Shown here in pieces: positions 40,169-50,638 of a stretch of 64,000 nt of DNA. The translations under genes were made by a program, and so were the position numbers. Origin of the DNA: Ascarosepion bandense (taxonomy: Eukaryota; Mollusca; Cephalopoda; Sepiida; Sepiidae); contig JBBBDQ010001293.1 of the NCBI GenBank assembly GCA_037127315.1, forward strand, positions 640,001 to 704,000. Reading direction: 5' to 3'. Position 1 is the stretch's first letter. Every line of letters begins with the position of its first letter. The notes beneath the pieces are model-generated. The model did not search any database. It was given only the letters and a program-made list of their open reading frames with translations, and was not told where the DNA came from.

Positions 40169-40250
40169 TACGGCTAGATTGCTTTTAACCCAGGATTGAA
40201 ACCCGACTAAATTGGCGTCAGTCTGCGATTCTACCGTGTGCCTCTGTTGG
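40135..40250 (-). mobile_element. tRNA-like SINE carrying a hammerhead
   Basis: On the minus strand: GAGGCACACGGTAGAATCGC (A-box region), GTCGGGTTTCAATCCTGGG (B box), GCAATCTAGCCGTA, then the hammerhead at 40135-40168 and (TA)n. The order matches the copy at 11450. Confidence 0.72.
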
Positions 40251-40400
40251 GATCGTCTTGGTATTGTGCATTTAGATTTCTTAAAACGCATTGGAACATT
40301 AAAAATATATTTATAGGTCAATGGTTGTTATCATCTATCTATAAGCGAAGTGGGGAGTTCGTTTTGTGTTCAAAAGCGCATTTCTAATTCAAAGCTTTAG
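40248..40400. repeat. direct repeat, right copy
   Basis: Partner of 39706-39850, about 540 bases downstream, with several small indels. Confidence 0.8.
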
Positions 40401-40492
40401 TCATTTGCTAAACGAAGAATTTAGTTGCCGTTAATAAACCTACTGAATAACAAAAGGCAACGTTACGTAATCTACAACTGAATGGTAGTTTA

Positions 40493-40632
40493 GTGAGGTA
40501 TAGCTGATTCAATACAAGTGAGGTAGCTGATTCAATACAAGTGAGGTAGCTGATTCAATACAAGTGAGGTACCTGATTCAATACAAGCGAGGTAGCTGAT
40601 TCAATACAAGTGAGGTACCTGATTCAATACAA
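40493..40632 (+). repeat. 23-base minisatellite, six copies
   Basis: GTGAGGTAGCTGATTCAATA followed by CAA repeats six times, with G/C variation at one position (GTAGCTG or GTACCTG). The first copy has two extra bases. Confidence 0.93.
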
Positions 40633-40915
40633 GAAAAAAAAACAAACACAACAAAAAGTCTAAACACAACAGAAACGTAAAAAGGACACTTTGAAGAATA
40701 GATTAGAGTAGGGGCTTGAAGTGAACAAAGATATGAAAAGAAAATAGGAGATAAAGAGAAAGTGTAAAAGATGTTTCTGGTGCGTCAGACATAACTCTCA
40801 CATTTTAAAGTGTGATAAAAAGCCCAGTGTAACTGCTATTAAAAAAATATTATATCACATTTGTTTAAACAAAGGGTGACAGTTTTATTAATTTTGTTTT
40901 AAATATTACATTCTC
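40633..40915. other. no gene recognised
   Basis: AT-rich sequence before an RTE fragment. Confidence 0.3.
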
Positions 40916-40917
40916 CT

Positions 40918-41512
40918 CTGGGAAATGTTAAAACAGAAGACGGAAAGTGCGACACAGAGATCCGAAGACGAATTAGTATGACGAAAAAAGCATTCTAGAA
41001 GTTGAGTAAAGTATTAAGAAACAGGACTATTTCGCTAAAAGCAAAGAAGAGAGTACTGGATTGCTATGTGTCGTCAGTTCTTCAATATGGCAGTGAATGC
41101 TGGACAATATCATCAAAGATGAAGGAAAAACTTGCAGCAACTGAAATGTGGTTCTACAGAAGGAGGCTGCGAATATCATGGATCGAACATGTTAGCAATG
41201 ATGAGGTGTTGGAAATGATGAAAACGAAAAAAAAATTAACACTGAGCATCAGGAAGAGACAGCCGAAGTTCCTGGGACATGCAATGAGGAAAGAGAGCTT
41301 GGAGAACCTGATGCTAACAGGCCAGATAAAGGGAAAAGGAGACAGAGGAAAGCAGCGAATAACATATTTGAAGGAAATAATCAGGTGGATGACGGAACGA
41401 GGGTTGCATGGTGTAACAGGAGAAAGCGTGCTAAGACCCAGGGACAGGGAGATGTAGAAAGCCATGATCGCCCACGTCCTGAAAAAAACGGGGCACATAG
41501 AAGAAGAAGAAG
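40918..41512 (+). mobile_element. RTE LINE 3' end
   Basis: The frame starts at LGNVKTEDGKCDTEIRRRIS, has an in-frame stop near 40997, then continues into the open frame at 41002 and ends with GGGGCACATAGAAGAAGAAG. 5' truncated at about 40918. More diverged than the pair at 6404/9237. Confidence 0.82.
41002..41457 (+). CDS. RTE LINE protein C-terminal end
   Basis: 151 codons: LKAKKRVLDCYVSSVLQYGS, ECWTISSKMKEKL, RRRLRISWIEHVSNDEVLEM, KFLGHAMRKESLENLMLTGQ and IIRWMTERGLHG. It matches the last half of the frame at 6410. No catalytic residues are included. It ends a little early (RPRDREM then stop) because of a small deletion. Confidence 0.75.
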   Translation: MSKVLRNRTISLKAKKRVLDCYVSSVLQYGSECWTISSKMKEKLAATEMWFYRRRLRISWIEHVSNDEVLEMMKTKKKLTLSIRKRQPKFLGHAMRKESLENLMLTGQIKGKGDRGKQRITYLKEIIRWMTERGLHGVTGESVLRPRDREM

Positions 41513-42112
41513 AATGATTGCATATATTCGCCATAAACGGTTATCGACGATTTCTAAAGCGTGGACATTTTCTGAAGTGCTTCCAGCTTGATGTTTTTAA
41601 GGCGCTGAACCAGTGACCCTGAAAATTTCAGCCCATGGCAGTATCGATTTTCTATCAGCATCATTTCGATGTCTCATGAACTGGGAATGAAAAGCTATGT
41701 ACAGCAATTACACATTCAAAAATGTTTTAAAAGCAAACGCATGTTGTGCACCAAACCAAGACATGATTGTAACTGATTGTATCTGTAAAGAAAATGGTAA
41801 GATATTAGCTAAAGGAAAATACCATTGCCACTTATTTAAGCTATCTAGCACTTAATGTGGGAAGTATTTTCTAGTATAATAGAAAAAAGGAAAAGAAGAT
41901 ATAGTGAAAAACAAAATGTTACGGTAACGAAGAATAATGAAAATTGTTTAATTTACTAAAAAAATAAAAATAAAATCGAAAAGGAAAAGATAATGGCAGA
42001 AATGACTGATTCGTTTTTTAGGGTTTATCTACACTTGCACGTTATTTAAAGCCAGCAAACATTTTGAAATTTTAAGAATTATTTCTGAGATAATAATTGT
42101 TTAGTGATACAG
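41513..42112. other. no gene recognised
   Basis: AT-rich sequence; nothing recognised. Confidence 0.3.
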
Positions 42113-42265
42113 TACTTACTAATTAACCCATAGCTGGAGAGAAAAGAGGTGTATACAGAAATTTCTCAAGAGTATTTCTGCCTAACTGAATATAAAGAAC
42201 CAAACCTAGAATTGTAACACGGCTCCAATAAAATAAATCCCCGTCATTATCAATTACACTACACG
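42113..42265 (-). mobile_element. SINE fragment, worn
   Basis: AACCCATAGCTGGAGAGAAA, TTTCTCAAGAGTATTTCTGC and ATTACACTACACGG are recognisable as an inverted SINE body and head. The B box is damaged. Confidence 0.5.
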
Positions 42266-42488
42266 GTCTTTCTAGCTTAAAGCATATTGTACTTCCAAAC
42301 GGTCAACTACCTAGGTACTGACCAGGGTCAACGTTACTTAAACCGGGATTTCAAGCTTGACAAAAACGAGAACATAATGAAATATCGTATAATGAAGATT
42401 AATAAAAATTGTATAATGCAGTGAAAGAAAATGAAATCGATAAGTGAGAACAAAAAAAAATAAATATTAAAAATAAGTAATGATGAAA

Positions 42489-42796
42489 AGCCATATACAG
42501 TGCTGATTGCAGACACGGAAAGAAAACTACAAGACCTCCTACAGAAGGTAGCTGAAGCTAGTGACAAAAAATAACTATAAATAAACTGCAAAAAAAAAAC
42601 GAATGCATGATCATCAGCAAAAAGAGCAGCCCAAAATGAGAAATACATATGGGGGATACTAAAATCAAGCAAGTACAAAAATCTAAATACCTGGGAAGTG
42701 TTCTTACAGAAGACGGGAAGTGCGACACAGAGATCCGAAAGCGAAGGAAACATTTCATAAGTTGAGTAAAGTATTAAGAAACAGGACAATTTCTTA
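42489..42796 (+). pseudogene. RTE LINE internal fragment
   Basis: Plus strand: TVLIADTERKLQDLLQKVAE, then frameshifted KSKYLGSVLTEDGKCDTEIR. The preceding YADD residues have been lost. It meets the inverted fragment at 42797 head-on. Confidence 0.7.
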
Positions 42797-43480
42797 ATGT
42801 CACATATTCCATCCTCCGTCAGAATACTTTCCAAGTATTTAAATTTCTTTACTTGTTTTAATTTAGCTTCTCCGACCTGTAATTGGCATTTTGGTGTCTT
42901 TTTATGCTGATGACTATACATTCAGTTTTCTTGAAGTTTATGCTTATTTCTTTCTTCGCGCTTACTTTTGCTATCTTCATTAACGGGTCCTGAATATCCT
43001 TTCCGTGTTTGCTATCAGCACCGTGTCATCCGCGTATCTTACTTCGTTGAGTTTGTGGCCGCCAATGACGAATCTCGGAATAGATTTTATTTCGCTCAGA
43101 AATGTTTCGCTGTTGAGTAGACCCAGTGAGAAAACACATCCTTGTCTTACGCCTCTTGATATTTCTGCATACTTTCTGAGTTCACTTCTTACCTGTACAC
43201 AAGTGGTTTACTGCCAATATAGATTCTTGATTATCCTAACGTCTTTTCCGAAAATGTCGAGATTTTTCGAGCATATATATATCTAACAAGTATTTCTGGT
43301 ATACTTTGTCGAGCGCGTTTGTGTAGTCTGTAAAGCACAAATAAACGTCCTTCTACATTTGCACTGCTCTTTCAAATAGTATTCTGAGCAGGAATATCGC
43401 ATTCCTCGTACTGGTATCTTTAAAGAAGCCACACTGTTTTTGTCCTATCTCTGATTAATTTTTGGTGGTAATAATGATTT
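42797..43480 (-). pseudogene. RTE LINE internal fragment, inverted
   Basis: Minus strand contains RT palm sequence upstream of and including the catalytic site region: YLCFTDYTNALDKVYQK, then IRYADDTVLIAN-like sequence near 43010-43040 and KFKYLESILTEDGICD near 42800. Joined to 42489-42796 it forms an imperfect inverted repeat of about 240 bases per arm. Confidence 0.68.
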
Positions 43481-43554
43481 ACTGATACAAATTCTACTAA
43501 TTTCCTCATCGCTGAGTATAGAAGGGAAAGTCATGCCATTTTGAATGATATTTA

Positions 43555-44278
43555 AGCATCTGAAGAGAGTGACAAGAAAGGACTACAGATAAATTGCAAA
43601 ATAAAACGAATGCATGGTCATCAGTAAAAAGGCCAGCCCAATATACCAAATATAGGTAGGGGATACTAAAATCAAGCAGGTACAAAAATTTAAATACCTG
43701 GGAAGTGTTATAACAGAAGACGGGAAGTGTGACACAGAGATCCGAAAGCGAATTAGCATGGTGAAGGACACGTTCTAGAAGCTGAGTAGAATGTTAAAAG
43801 ACAGAAAAATTTCGCTAGAAACAAAGAAAAGAATTCTGGATTGCTATGTGATGTCAGTTCTTCAATATTGCAATGCTGGACAATATCATCAAAGATGAAG
43901 GAAAAACTTGAAGCAATTGTAATGTGGTTCTACAGAAGGATGCTGCGGATATCATGGATCGAGCATGGGAGCAATCATGAGGTTTTGGAAAGGATGGCAA
44001 CTAAAGGAAATTAATGCTGGACATCAGGAAGAGAGAGCTAAAGTTCTTGGGACATGAAATGAGGAAGAAGAGCTTGAAGAATCTGACACTAACAGGCCAG
44101 ATAGAGGGGAAAAGAGACAGGAGAAAGCAACGGATAACATATTTGAAGGGTCTGAGCAGGTGGATGACAGAACGAATGTTGCGTGGTGTAAAAGGTGAAA
44201 GCGTGCTAAGAGCCACCAGGTATAGGGAGACGTGGAAAAACATGATCGCCGACGTCCTGAAAGAACAAGGCACATAGA
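43555..44278 (+). pseudogene. RTE LINE 3' end with frameshifts
   Basis: Runs from ESDKKGLQINCK through KYLGSVITEDGKCDTEIRKR (frameshifted) to the open frame at 44014 with IRKRELKFLGHEMRKKSLKN, IEGKRDRRKQRITYLKGLSR and ATRYRETWKNMIADVLKEQG. The 3' end reads AAGGCACATAGAAGAAG. At least three breaks. Confidence 0.78.
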
Positions 44279-44324
44279 AGAAGAAAGAATAATGGCATAA
44301 TGCAAATTATATCCTCTCTTATAT

Positions 44325-44603
44325 ATCATATGTGATGCACGCTTAGGGGATCATATCTCTTTTCAGTTAGCTATTGACTTGGCAGAGAAATTTCCGAGGT
44401 AGGATCCTTTTACTTTTTGCAGAAGACCAGTTTTCCTACCAAAGCTATAGGACCAAGACTGGCCATAGCGATGGGAAATAAGAAATAGTTTCATGTATTT
44501 CCCAAGAGTTTTTGCGCCTGAGTAAAAATGCAGCGAGCTGGATTGGAATTGGAACTTTATTCTCTGATGTCTTATTCAGAACCATTATCCATCACACGAT
44601 TCT
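44325..44603 (-). mobile_element. tRNA-derived SINE, diverged
   Basis: Inverted SINE: CATATGTGATGCACGCTTAG, TCATATCTCTTTTCAG, TTTCCCAAGAGTTTTTGCGC and the worn head ATTCAGAACCATTATCC. The B box is mutated. Confidence 0.6.
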
Positions 44604-46160
44604 TTATGGGGCAGGCATATCCGTCAACTTTGTACTTACTGACCAGGCTCAGCCTTGTTGAAACTTTTGTAATCCGACAAGATCCCGTGTTTCAAAGTTC
44701 TATAGACGTAAGATTAAACACTATATTGTATAGATTCGTATAACGAAAAACAAGTGAAAGAAAAATGAAATAAGTACAATAAAAAGGAAGCAAGAAAAAT
44801 AACTGAATAAAAATACAAATGGGAAGAAAGATGAAAATACAGGATTTAAAGGAAGGGCAGAAGAAAGGACTACAACAATAGTGGGAGAGAGAAAATTTAG
44901 TCTGTTATGGAAAAATGGCGTCCGAGTAAAAACTATAAAATAGAAACAACTAATAGATCAAATAAAAATGAAAATCTAACCGGAAGAGAGAGAAATTTAA
45001 AATCTGTGAAAGAAAGAAAGCAAGAAAGAAAGAAAGAAAGAATAACGAAAGCAAGAAAGAAAAAGGCATTTAAAATAAATAAAGACATACTAGCAGTGGA
45101 TAAAGAAAAAGAAAAATAAAAAAAGCTAGGATAAAATCAGGTAAAACAATTTGAGGTAATACGGCGTCAGTGGTCTGACAACGAGCAAAATTTGAACACT
45201 GGCCAATTGTTACAATCTGAGATCAGCGCTTTGGACAAGGAGCGATATTACGAAAAACAGTTGTCGTTTCAACAGATGGGGACAGATGCAAATGGGAAAA
45301 GACGACAAAATCATGCTTTGTTCTCGACATGCACTTTTATTTCACTTTACGGTGGAATTTAAGAAATTCGCTGTTCTATTATATATTCCTTCTTTAGTCT
45401 TACGCATTTTCCTCTCAAAATTTGGCGGAATTTCTTCACTGCAACTCATTCAAAATGCTTTATTTTTTGCTAAACAGATTTCTTCTTTTTCTTCTCTCTC
45501 TCTCTCTCTGTCTCACTCTCTCACTCTTTCTCTTTTTACTTTCTGCACCCTTTCTAGAATATCATCTTTATATAGAATTAAAATTCTGTCTGTGTTTATT
45601 AGTTGAGAGGCATATACGAATAACGAAAGATACTTTTCTGAAAGATAATGATATTACAATGACCTTACAAACAAGCAAAAGTGCTGAACTGCTATGTAAC
45701 ACCTCATTTCCTCTAATGCCCTCTGGTCTTGGGTATGAAAATAAACTATCTCCGATAGGAAGCACTATGATCGGCAGGTTTAAGTTTTGAGTAGCGTGTA
45801 AGCACATCTTAATTGCTGTTGTATCCAGGACCACACTGACTCGAAATTGTTCAATGGGTAAGTAGTGAACCTTACGTCAATAACAAAATACTATGATAAT
45901 AAAAAAAATTATTTTTATAGTTAAAATACCAGTAAAATCTTTTAATAATACGTTTTTATAGTAAAATTACTAATCAGTTATAATATTGAAAAGATAAAAT
46001 TGTGATCAAAATAGTTAAATTTCTACACAGAAATGTTTATATGCCGGTAAACAAAATCAGTTCTATTGACGAGATCTGTAAATACTGTGGAGAAAAAAAA
46101 ACATGTGAAGACCAAGTACGTTTTATGGAAAATAGAAACTACATAAAAATATAGTTATAA
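44604..46160. other. no gene recognised
   Basis: 44760-45130 is strongly purine-rich (GAAAGAAAG words). 45160-45250 has a weak tRNA-like run. 45495-45535 is a (CT)n stretch. ORFs at 45286-45834 on both strands overlap and show no domain. Nothing supports a host gene. Confidence 0.35.
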
Positions 46161-46162
46161 TT

Positions 46163-46217
46163 TTTGGGACGCACAATGAGGAAAGAAAGTTTGGAGAATT
46201 TGTTAATCACAGGTAAT
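46163..46217 (+). pseudogene. tiny RTE LINE fragment
   Basis: TTTTGGGACGCACAATGAGG then AAAGAAAGTTTGGAGAATTT encodes LGRTMRKESLENL, the RTE C-terminal motif. Only about 55 bases survive. Confidence 0.55.
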
Positions 46218-46299
46218 TGTAAAAAATAGAAACTAGCAAGATGAATAAATAGTTGGTAATACAAAGACTTCATTTTTTATGTAATGTACCTGATCACTA

Positions 46300-47070
46300 A
46301 AATCAAGACGTAGGCGATCATGAACCTCCACTTAACGCTATCCCTTATCGCTCTTAATAAACCTTGTATTTGTATATCTCCCAAATCCTGATCCACAATT
46401 TACTTGCTCAAGACCATTAAGTACGTCTCGCATTTCTTTTACCTGTCTCTTTCTCTCTATCCGTTCCGTGAGTATTAGATTCTCCAAGCTGGCTTTACTC
46501 ACTATGCGTCCAAGAATCTTCAGCTGTCTCATCCTGATGTTAGGTACCAGTTTCATTTTCGTTTGCCTCTTCTCCAAAACCTTGTCATTACACACATGGT
46601 ATTCCGACATCGTTCTGTATAACAACCTTTCTGTTGTTTCAAATTTCTCTTTCATCGTTGAGGAGATTGCCCAACATTCGCTGGCATATTTTATTCGCTG
46701 TTTTGTGACAGATAACCCATAACAATCCAATACCCTTTTCTTTGTTTCTAATAAAATCTTCCTTTCTCTTAATACTATGCTTAACTTTATAAAAACATCA
46801 TTAGATTTCTATCACAACACTTCGCAAGTACTTAAATTTCTGCACCTGCTTGATTTTATTATCCCAAACCTGTAGTTGACATTTTAGGATTCTCTTTCTC
46901 CTGATGACCATGCATGCGGCTTTCTTATAATTTATGTTTAGTCCTTTCGTTTCTCTTTCCCTTCTGTTTCAGATCCTGTATTTTCTTTTCTGTGTTTGCT
47001 ATCAGCACTGCATCATCTGCATATCATATATTCTTTAGATTGTGATCACCAATGACAAATACAGAAAAGA
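46300..47070 (-). pseudogene. RTE LINE 3' half, old
   Basis: Minus strand with many breaks: near 47035 TTGGTGATCACAATCTAAAG (IGDHNLKN), near 46985 CTGATAGCAAACACAGAAAA (LIANTEK), then KFKYL, EKFETTERLLYRTM, DKVLEKRQTKMKL, RQLKILGRIVSKASLENLIL. It covers the same span as 6410-7261 but is strongly diverged. Confidence 0.7.
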
Positions 47071-47249
47071 TTTGTAGTTTTCTCAGAATTGTATCGCTGT
47101 ACAGGTTGACAAAAATGGTATTAAATGTAGAAAGATTAGCAAATTTATATGGATTCATGGTCATCCGAGCCCTAACGAGATGGATCCAGAAGAATCAGAC
47201 TGGACTTCGAACAGTCATACATCTCTTTTTCGAAAGATAGTAATGTTTA

Positions 47250-47545
47250 TGTTGGGACGCCCGCGCCTATTCGGCTATAATGGACTATTCCATTACTATG
47301 TAAAGTAATGGTGGCATCTACGTTGGGTAGAGAGTGTGCCGAGCAGTCGATCGACAAGTCAGTCGTAGACTTCCGGTGACGACCCGGAAGTACCCATTGC
47401 TCATACTACGTCTTACGACGGTTGAGACGATTAACCCTTGTTCTTGTATTGGATACTAATAACCTTTGTAAATACTATTTTCACGGAATACAACAATAAA
47501 CCTATTTCTGTTGTTGAGTTATTTATTCTTACTCACGACATAACA
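47250..47545 (+). mobile_element. solo LTR with 5-base target duplication
   Basis: A 296-base block starting TGTTGGGACGCCC and ending CACGACATAACA, so TGTT...AACA ends. GTTTA flanks it on both sides (47245-47249 and 47546-47550). AATAAA at 47495-47500 is a plausible polyadenylation signal. G+C-rich core. A 5-base duplication is usual for Ty3/gypsy-type elements. No internal region is present. Confidence 0.75.
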
Positions 47546-47609
47546 GTTTACATTGATTCAACACGTAGTAAAATCCTTTCAGGACATCGCTGGGTTCCGT
47601 TACTATTAT

Positions 47610-47610
<1 letters not shown>

Positions 47611-47690
<80 letters not shown>
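47611..47690. repeat. (CA)n then (TA)n microsatellite
   Basis: Compound tract between a solo LTR and a foldback unit. Confidence 0.95.
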
Positions 47691-47693
<3 letters not shown>

Positions 47694-47785
47694 GTATTGT
47701 AAGGAAGTTATGGAACACAGGTTTTAAACCCACTGTTCATGCATTTACTTTTATAAAGAGTGCTTGATAAAACGTAGAGCTTTAT

Positions 47786-48000
47786 ATTGTAATGGATGTT
47801 ACAATGGTTTATAAAAGCATAGTATCACTACAAAAAGTTTTTCGCGTTTCGGAGCTACGTTTGTTCCTTATCTTGTGATAAGATTAAAATCTTAGATTTT
47901 AAACTTATCAGCAGATGAGGGGCAAACGTAGCTCCGAAACGCGAAAATGTTTGTGTAGTGATACTATGCTTTTATAAACCATTGTAACAACCATTACAAT
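47786..48000. mobile_element. foldback unit, about 95-base arms
   Basis: ATTGTAATGGATGTTACAAT and following bases at 47786 are matched almost perfectly by the complement ending at 48000; the arms hold CATAGTATCACTACA and CGCGTTTCGGAGCTACGTTT. The spacer is about 30 bases. On the right arm (plus) CAGATGAGGGGC, GCTCC, GAAACGCGAAA forms a hammerhead-like layout with stem II GGGGC/GCTCC; the left arm gives the same on the minus strand. The core has U4 changed and no GU-H cleavage site, so both look inactive. Confidence 0.75.
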
Positions 48001-48211
48001 ACTATCTATATACGCATACATATATTTTTATTTAAAATATCCATCCATTGTTTAATTACACGTGACACGTATCTGAACCATAAAAACAAACCTCAATCAA
48101 CATACTTTTTCCGTCAGTTTCAAAAATTAAAACATATTTATCCTAAAATATATTCATGGGAAGCTTGTGAAGTGACACATGTTAGATTAAAGACATTTTC
48201 CTACCCTTTCT
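48001..48211. other. no gene recognised
   Basis: AT-rich interval. Confidence 0.3.
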
Positions 48212-48332
48212 GACTTACGGCCATATCACGTTGAATACACCGGTTCTCGCTCGATCACCGAAGATAAGCAACGTTGAGCCTGGTCAGTACTTAGATGGGT
48301 GACCGCTCGGGAATACCATGTGCTGTAAGCTT
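48212..48332 (+). repeat. 5S rRNA-like sequence, SINE head
   Basis: About 121 bases matching 5S rRNA end to end: TTACGGCCATATCACGTTGA, CACCGGTTCTCGC, CGATCACCGAAGATAAGCAA, CAGTACTTAGATGGGTGACC and GGGAATACCATGTGCTGTAA. The internal control regions are mostly kept. Differences in conserved helices and the immediate junction to a SINE make a 5S-derived SINE part or pseudogene more likely than a working gene. Confidence 0.82.
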
Positions 48333-48339
48333 ATAGTGA

Positions 48340-48502
48340 CGGATGTGCGTTGTGATGCAGTTGATATCGGCTCGGAAAGAGAAATCGGTGAACCGAGTTC
48401 GAATTCCAGTCGAATACTCTGCATTCATTTAAGCACTGGTACCCTTGGAAAAGGTATTAATCCGTCGCTTCCATCAAGTTATGGGTTAAATATCAAGGGT
48501 AA
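48340..48502 (+). mobile_element. tRNA-derived SINE joined to 5S, 3'-truncated
   Basis: GATGTGCGTTGTGATGCAGT, TGATATCGGCTCGG, ACCGAGTTCGAATTCCAG (B box) and AAGCACTGGTACCCTTGG. It stops matching after GGGTTAAATATCAAGGG. It follows the 5S-like segment with about seven bases between. Confidence 0.8.
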
Positions 48503-48826
48503 GACTTGGGGACGCTGCCCTTCAAAACAAATCCCAATGAATGTTGATACTCAAAAAGAAAAAAGTATTACTAGACACAAAACTTATATAAAAACAGCAA
48601 TAAATTGTTGAAAAAAAAAAGGTATTACCAGCAATAAATAAATAAAAATTAGCTGGCAATAAATGACCCGTCGAGGTAAATATGCCATAAAAAACAAAAC
48701 AAAACAACCAACCAACTTCTATTTTCTTTACTTATTCTATACATATATACAGAGCGCTACAAAACAACGAATTTATCACTTATCTGTATAAAAAACACCA
48801 GTAAGAACTATTTTCTTAATTATAAT
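48503..48826. other. no gene recognised
   Basis: AT-rich interval before a PLE. Confidence 0.3.
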
Positions 48827-48948
48827 AGCTAATGCCCAGAAAGATATAAAATAGCAGTAATAACGAATTTCTTAAATAGAGCAGATCAAAATTCTTCCTC
48901 CCAAAGAATATTTTTGAGCGAACTAAAACACATAAAACAAACATTAGT

Positions 48949-49663
48949 TGTCGGAAATTTACAGATGTAACGGGTCTCCTGATTGGCCGAAGTTGAATTT
49001 TGTTTTCGTTTTCAGCAGGCAAACCTCGTTTCGAATCCAATATGTCAGCCCGCTGTTGTCGAGCACGTTTTTTTAGACAAGGGCAATACGTTTCACTTTG
49101 AAAGTATTTACCTTTCTTCGTTTGGCAACAAGTAATATTTGCTAGCACGAACAGTATCGGACGTATTTGTGCCGTTCCGGATTTTTGTTGCTGCGGGGCC
49201 TAAATTGGCGCCCACTTGTCTCGCTATATCGAGACCATCTTACCAATTCTTTGTAATCTTTTAGGCTAATGCCACAACTTTGTAACAGAGAAAATCTCTT
49301 GTTACCCTTCTTACCTTAAAAAGGATACCCTATGGGCAAAGCCTTGCCTTCCTAGAGAAAAATTCTCTAAGCACTATCATCTTATACCAAGATAAGAAAC
49401 TGTGAAAGAAGCTGACCCAGAAGAAAGTTCCTGTACGTCGCGGATCGCAGTTCCTTGTGTCTTTTTCATCCCACTCCTAGACGGAGGATACTATACCAAG
49501 CTAAGCAGAGAAAAGAGACTATACCAAGCTACACTGTAGCAGCAAAATTCAGCATATTTTTGCAAGACAAATAAATTGTTTTTCTATACCAGGTATGTCT
49601 TGTTATGTTTGATAATTTCCTTTCACTGCTTAAGCGCTAAGCTATGTGAATATATTTCTCACA
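48949..49663 (+). mobile_element. solo LTR-like insertion inside a PLE
   Basis: A 715-base insertion starting TGTCGGAAATTTACAG and ending TATATTTCTCACA, bounded by TAGT on both sides (48945-48948, 49664-49667). The PLE reading resumes exactly after it, which fixes the borders. AATAAA at 49570-49575. A GGCGCCC word lies at about 49209, like part of a primer-binding site, so a deleted internal region is also possible. Minus-strand ORF 48816-49148 crosses the border and is not a gene. Confidence 0.7.
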
Positions 49664-49875
49664 TAGTCAACAATAATTATCCCAACTACATCATTGATAA
49701 ACAAATGAAATTATACTTAAAAAATACATGACACTAGCGTTAAAAATATTACCCAAGAAAACATCAGCATATTTTATTGCAGCCAAACGTACATCAATTA
49801 TAAAAAGGACCAATTTTCTATACGAAAAAATATTAAACACCATATTTCTGCCTTAATTCCTTAAAAACATGTAAT

Positions 49876-49900
49876 ATCTAAACTTCTTTATCAATGGAAG

Positions 49901-49961
<61 letters not shown>

Positions 49962-50638
49962 GTTTCCTATAGACTCCGAAACGGCTGAACCGATTATCTT
50001 GAAAATTTACACAGTTATACTATAAGCGTCTGCGAGTGTTCTTACCTAGGTTTTGTATTGACATACCCCGATAAATATTGAAAATTGAAAATCGAAAAAA
50101 TCGGGTTATGGAAGGAGTGGTCCGATTTTAATCAAATTTAATACACTCATAGACAAAGACATAAGAAATGATATTCAGAAGTTTCAAGGTTGCAGTTCTT
50201 ACAATAGTGCAGAAAATCGATAATATATATATTATATATATATAAAATCAAAATGTTTTTGTGTGTGTGTGTCTGTTTATCTGCCTGTATGCCTGTATTT
50301 TTTTCAGCCATTTTATTTTAGTTTTTACTTCGGGTTTGGCTCTAAGTAGGTATAATTACAGTTCTTAGTCTCAGCCATGATACCATTTACTCAGAGGTCT
50401 TATTTAGCCTTCAAAATTCAGTTTTCGACGAAAAAAACATATTTGATATCGATAACAGGAAATCAAAATTTGACTTACATTCATTTATTTTTCTTTCAAT
50501 CTACGGTTTCGCTTTAACTGGAAACAACTAGTGCTTTTTAGTCTTTCGTGCCAACCTTCAAAGAGTCTGAGCTCCAGGACCATGGATTAGTTTTAAAGCT
50601 TTCATTACTCCCGAGCAACGCCGTGCTATACTGCTAGT
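49876..50638 (-). repeat. dispersed repeat family A, long form, inverted
   Basis: Starts ATCTAAACTTCTTTATCAAT, has a long (GT)n at 49905-49959, AAACGGCTGAACCGATTATC, the conserved AAAATCGAAAAAATCGGG core and ends CCGTGCTATACTGCTAGT. Contains the extra internal part of the copy at 1124. It interrupts the PLE. Confidence 0.85.

Noticed and set aside
44760..45130. Basic 70-residue Lys/Glu/Arg-rich protein at 44907
   Set aside because: Translation of purine-rich low-complexity DNA.
48212..48332. A functional 5S rRNA gene
   Set aside because: Substitutions in conserved helices, no T-run terminator directly after, no tandem 5S cluster, and fusion to a SINE.
48816..49148. Minus-strand 110-codon ORF with cysteines, possibly a Gag zinc knuckle
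   Set aside because: It crosses the LTR/PLE border at 48949 and its cysteine spacing does not fit CCHC.
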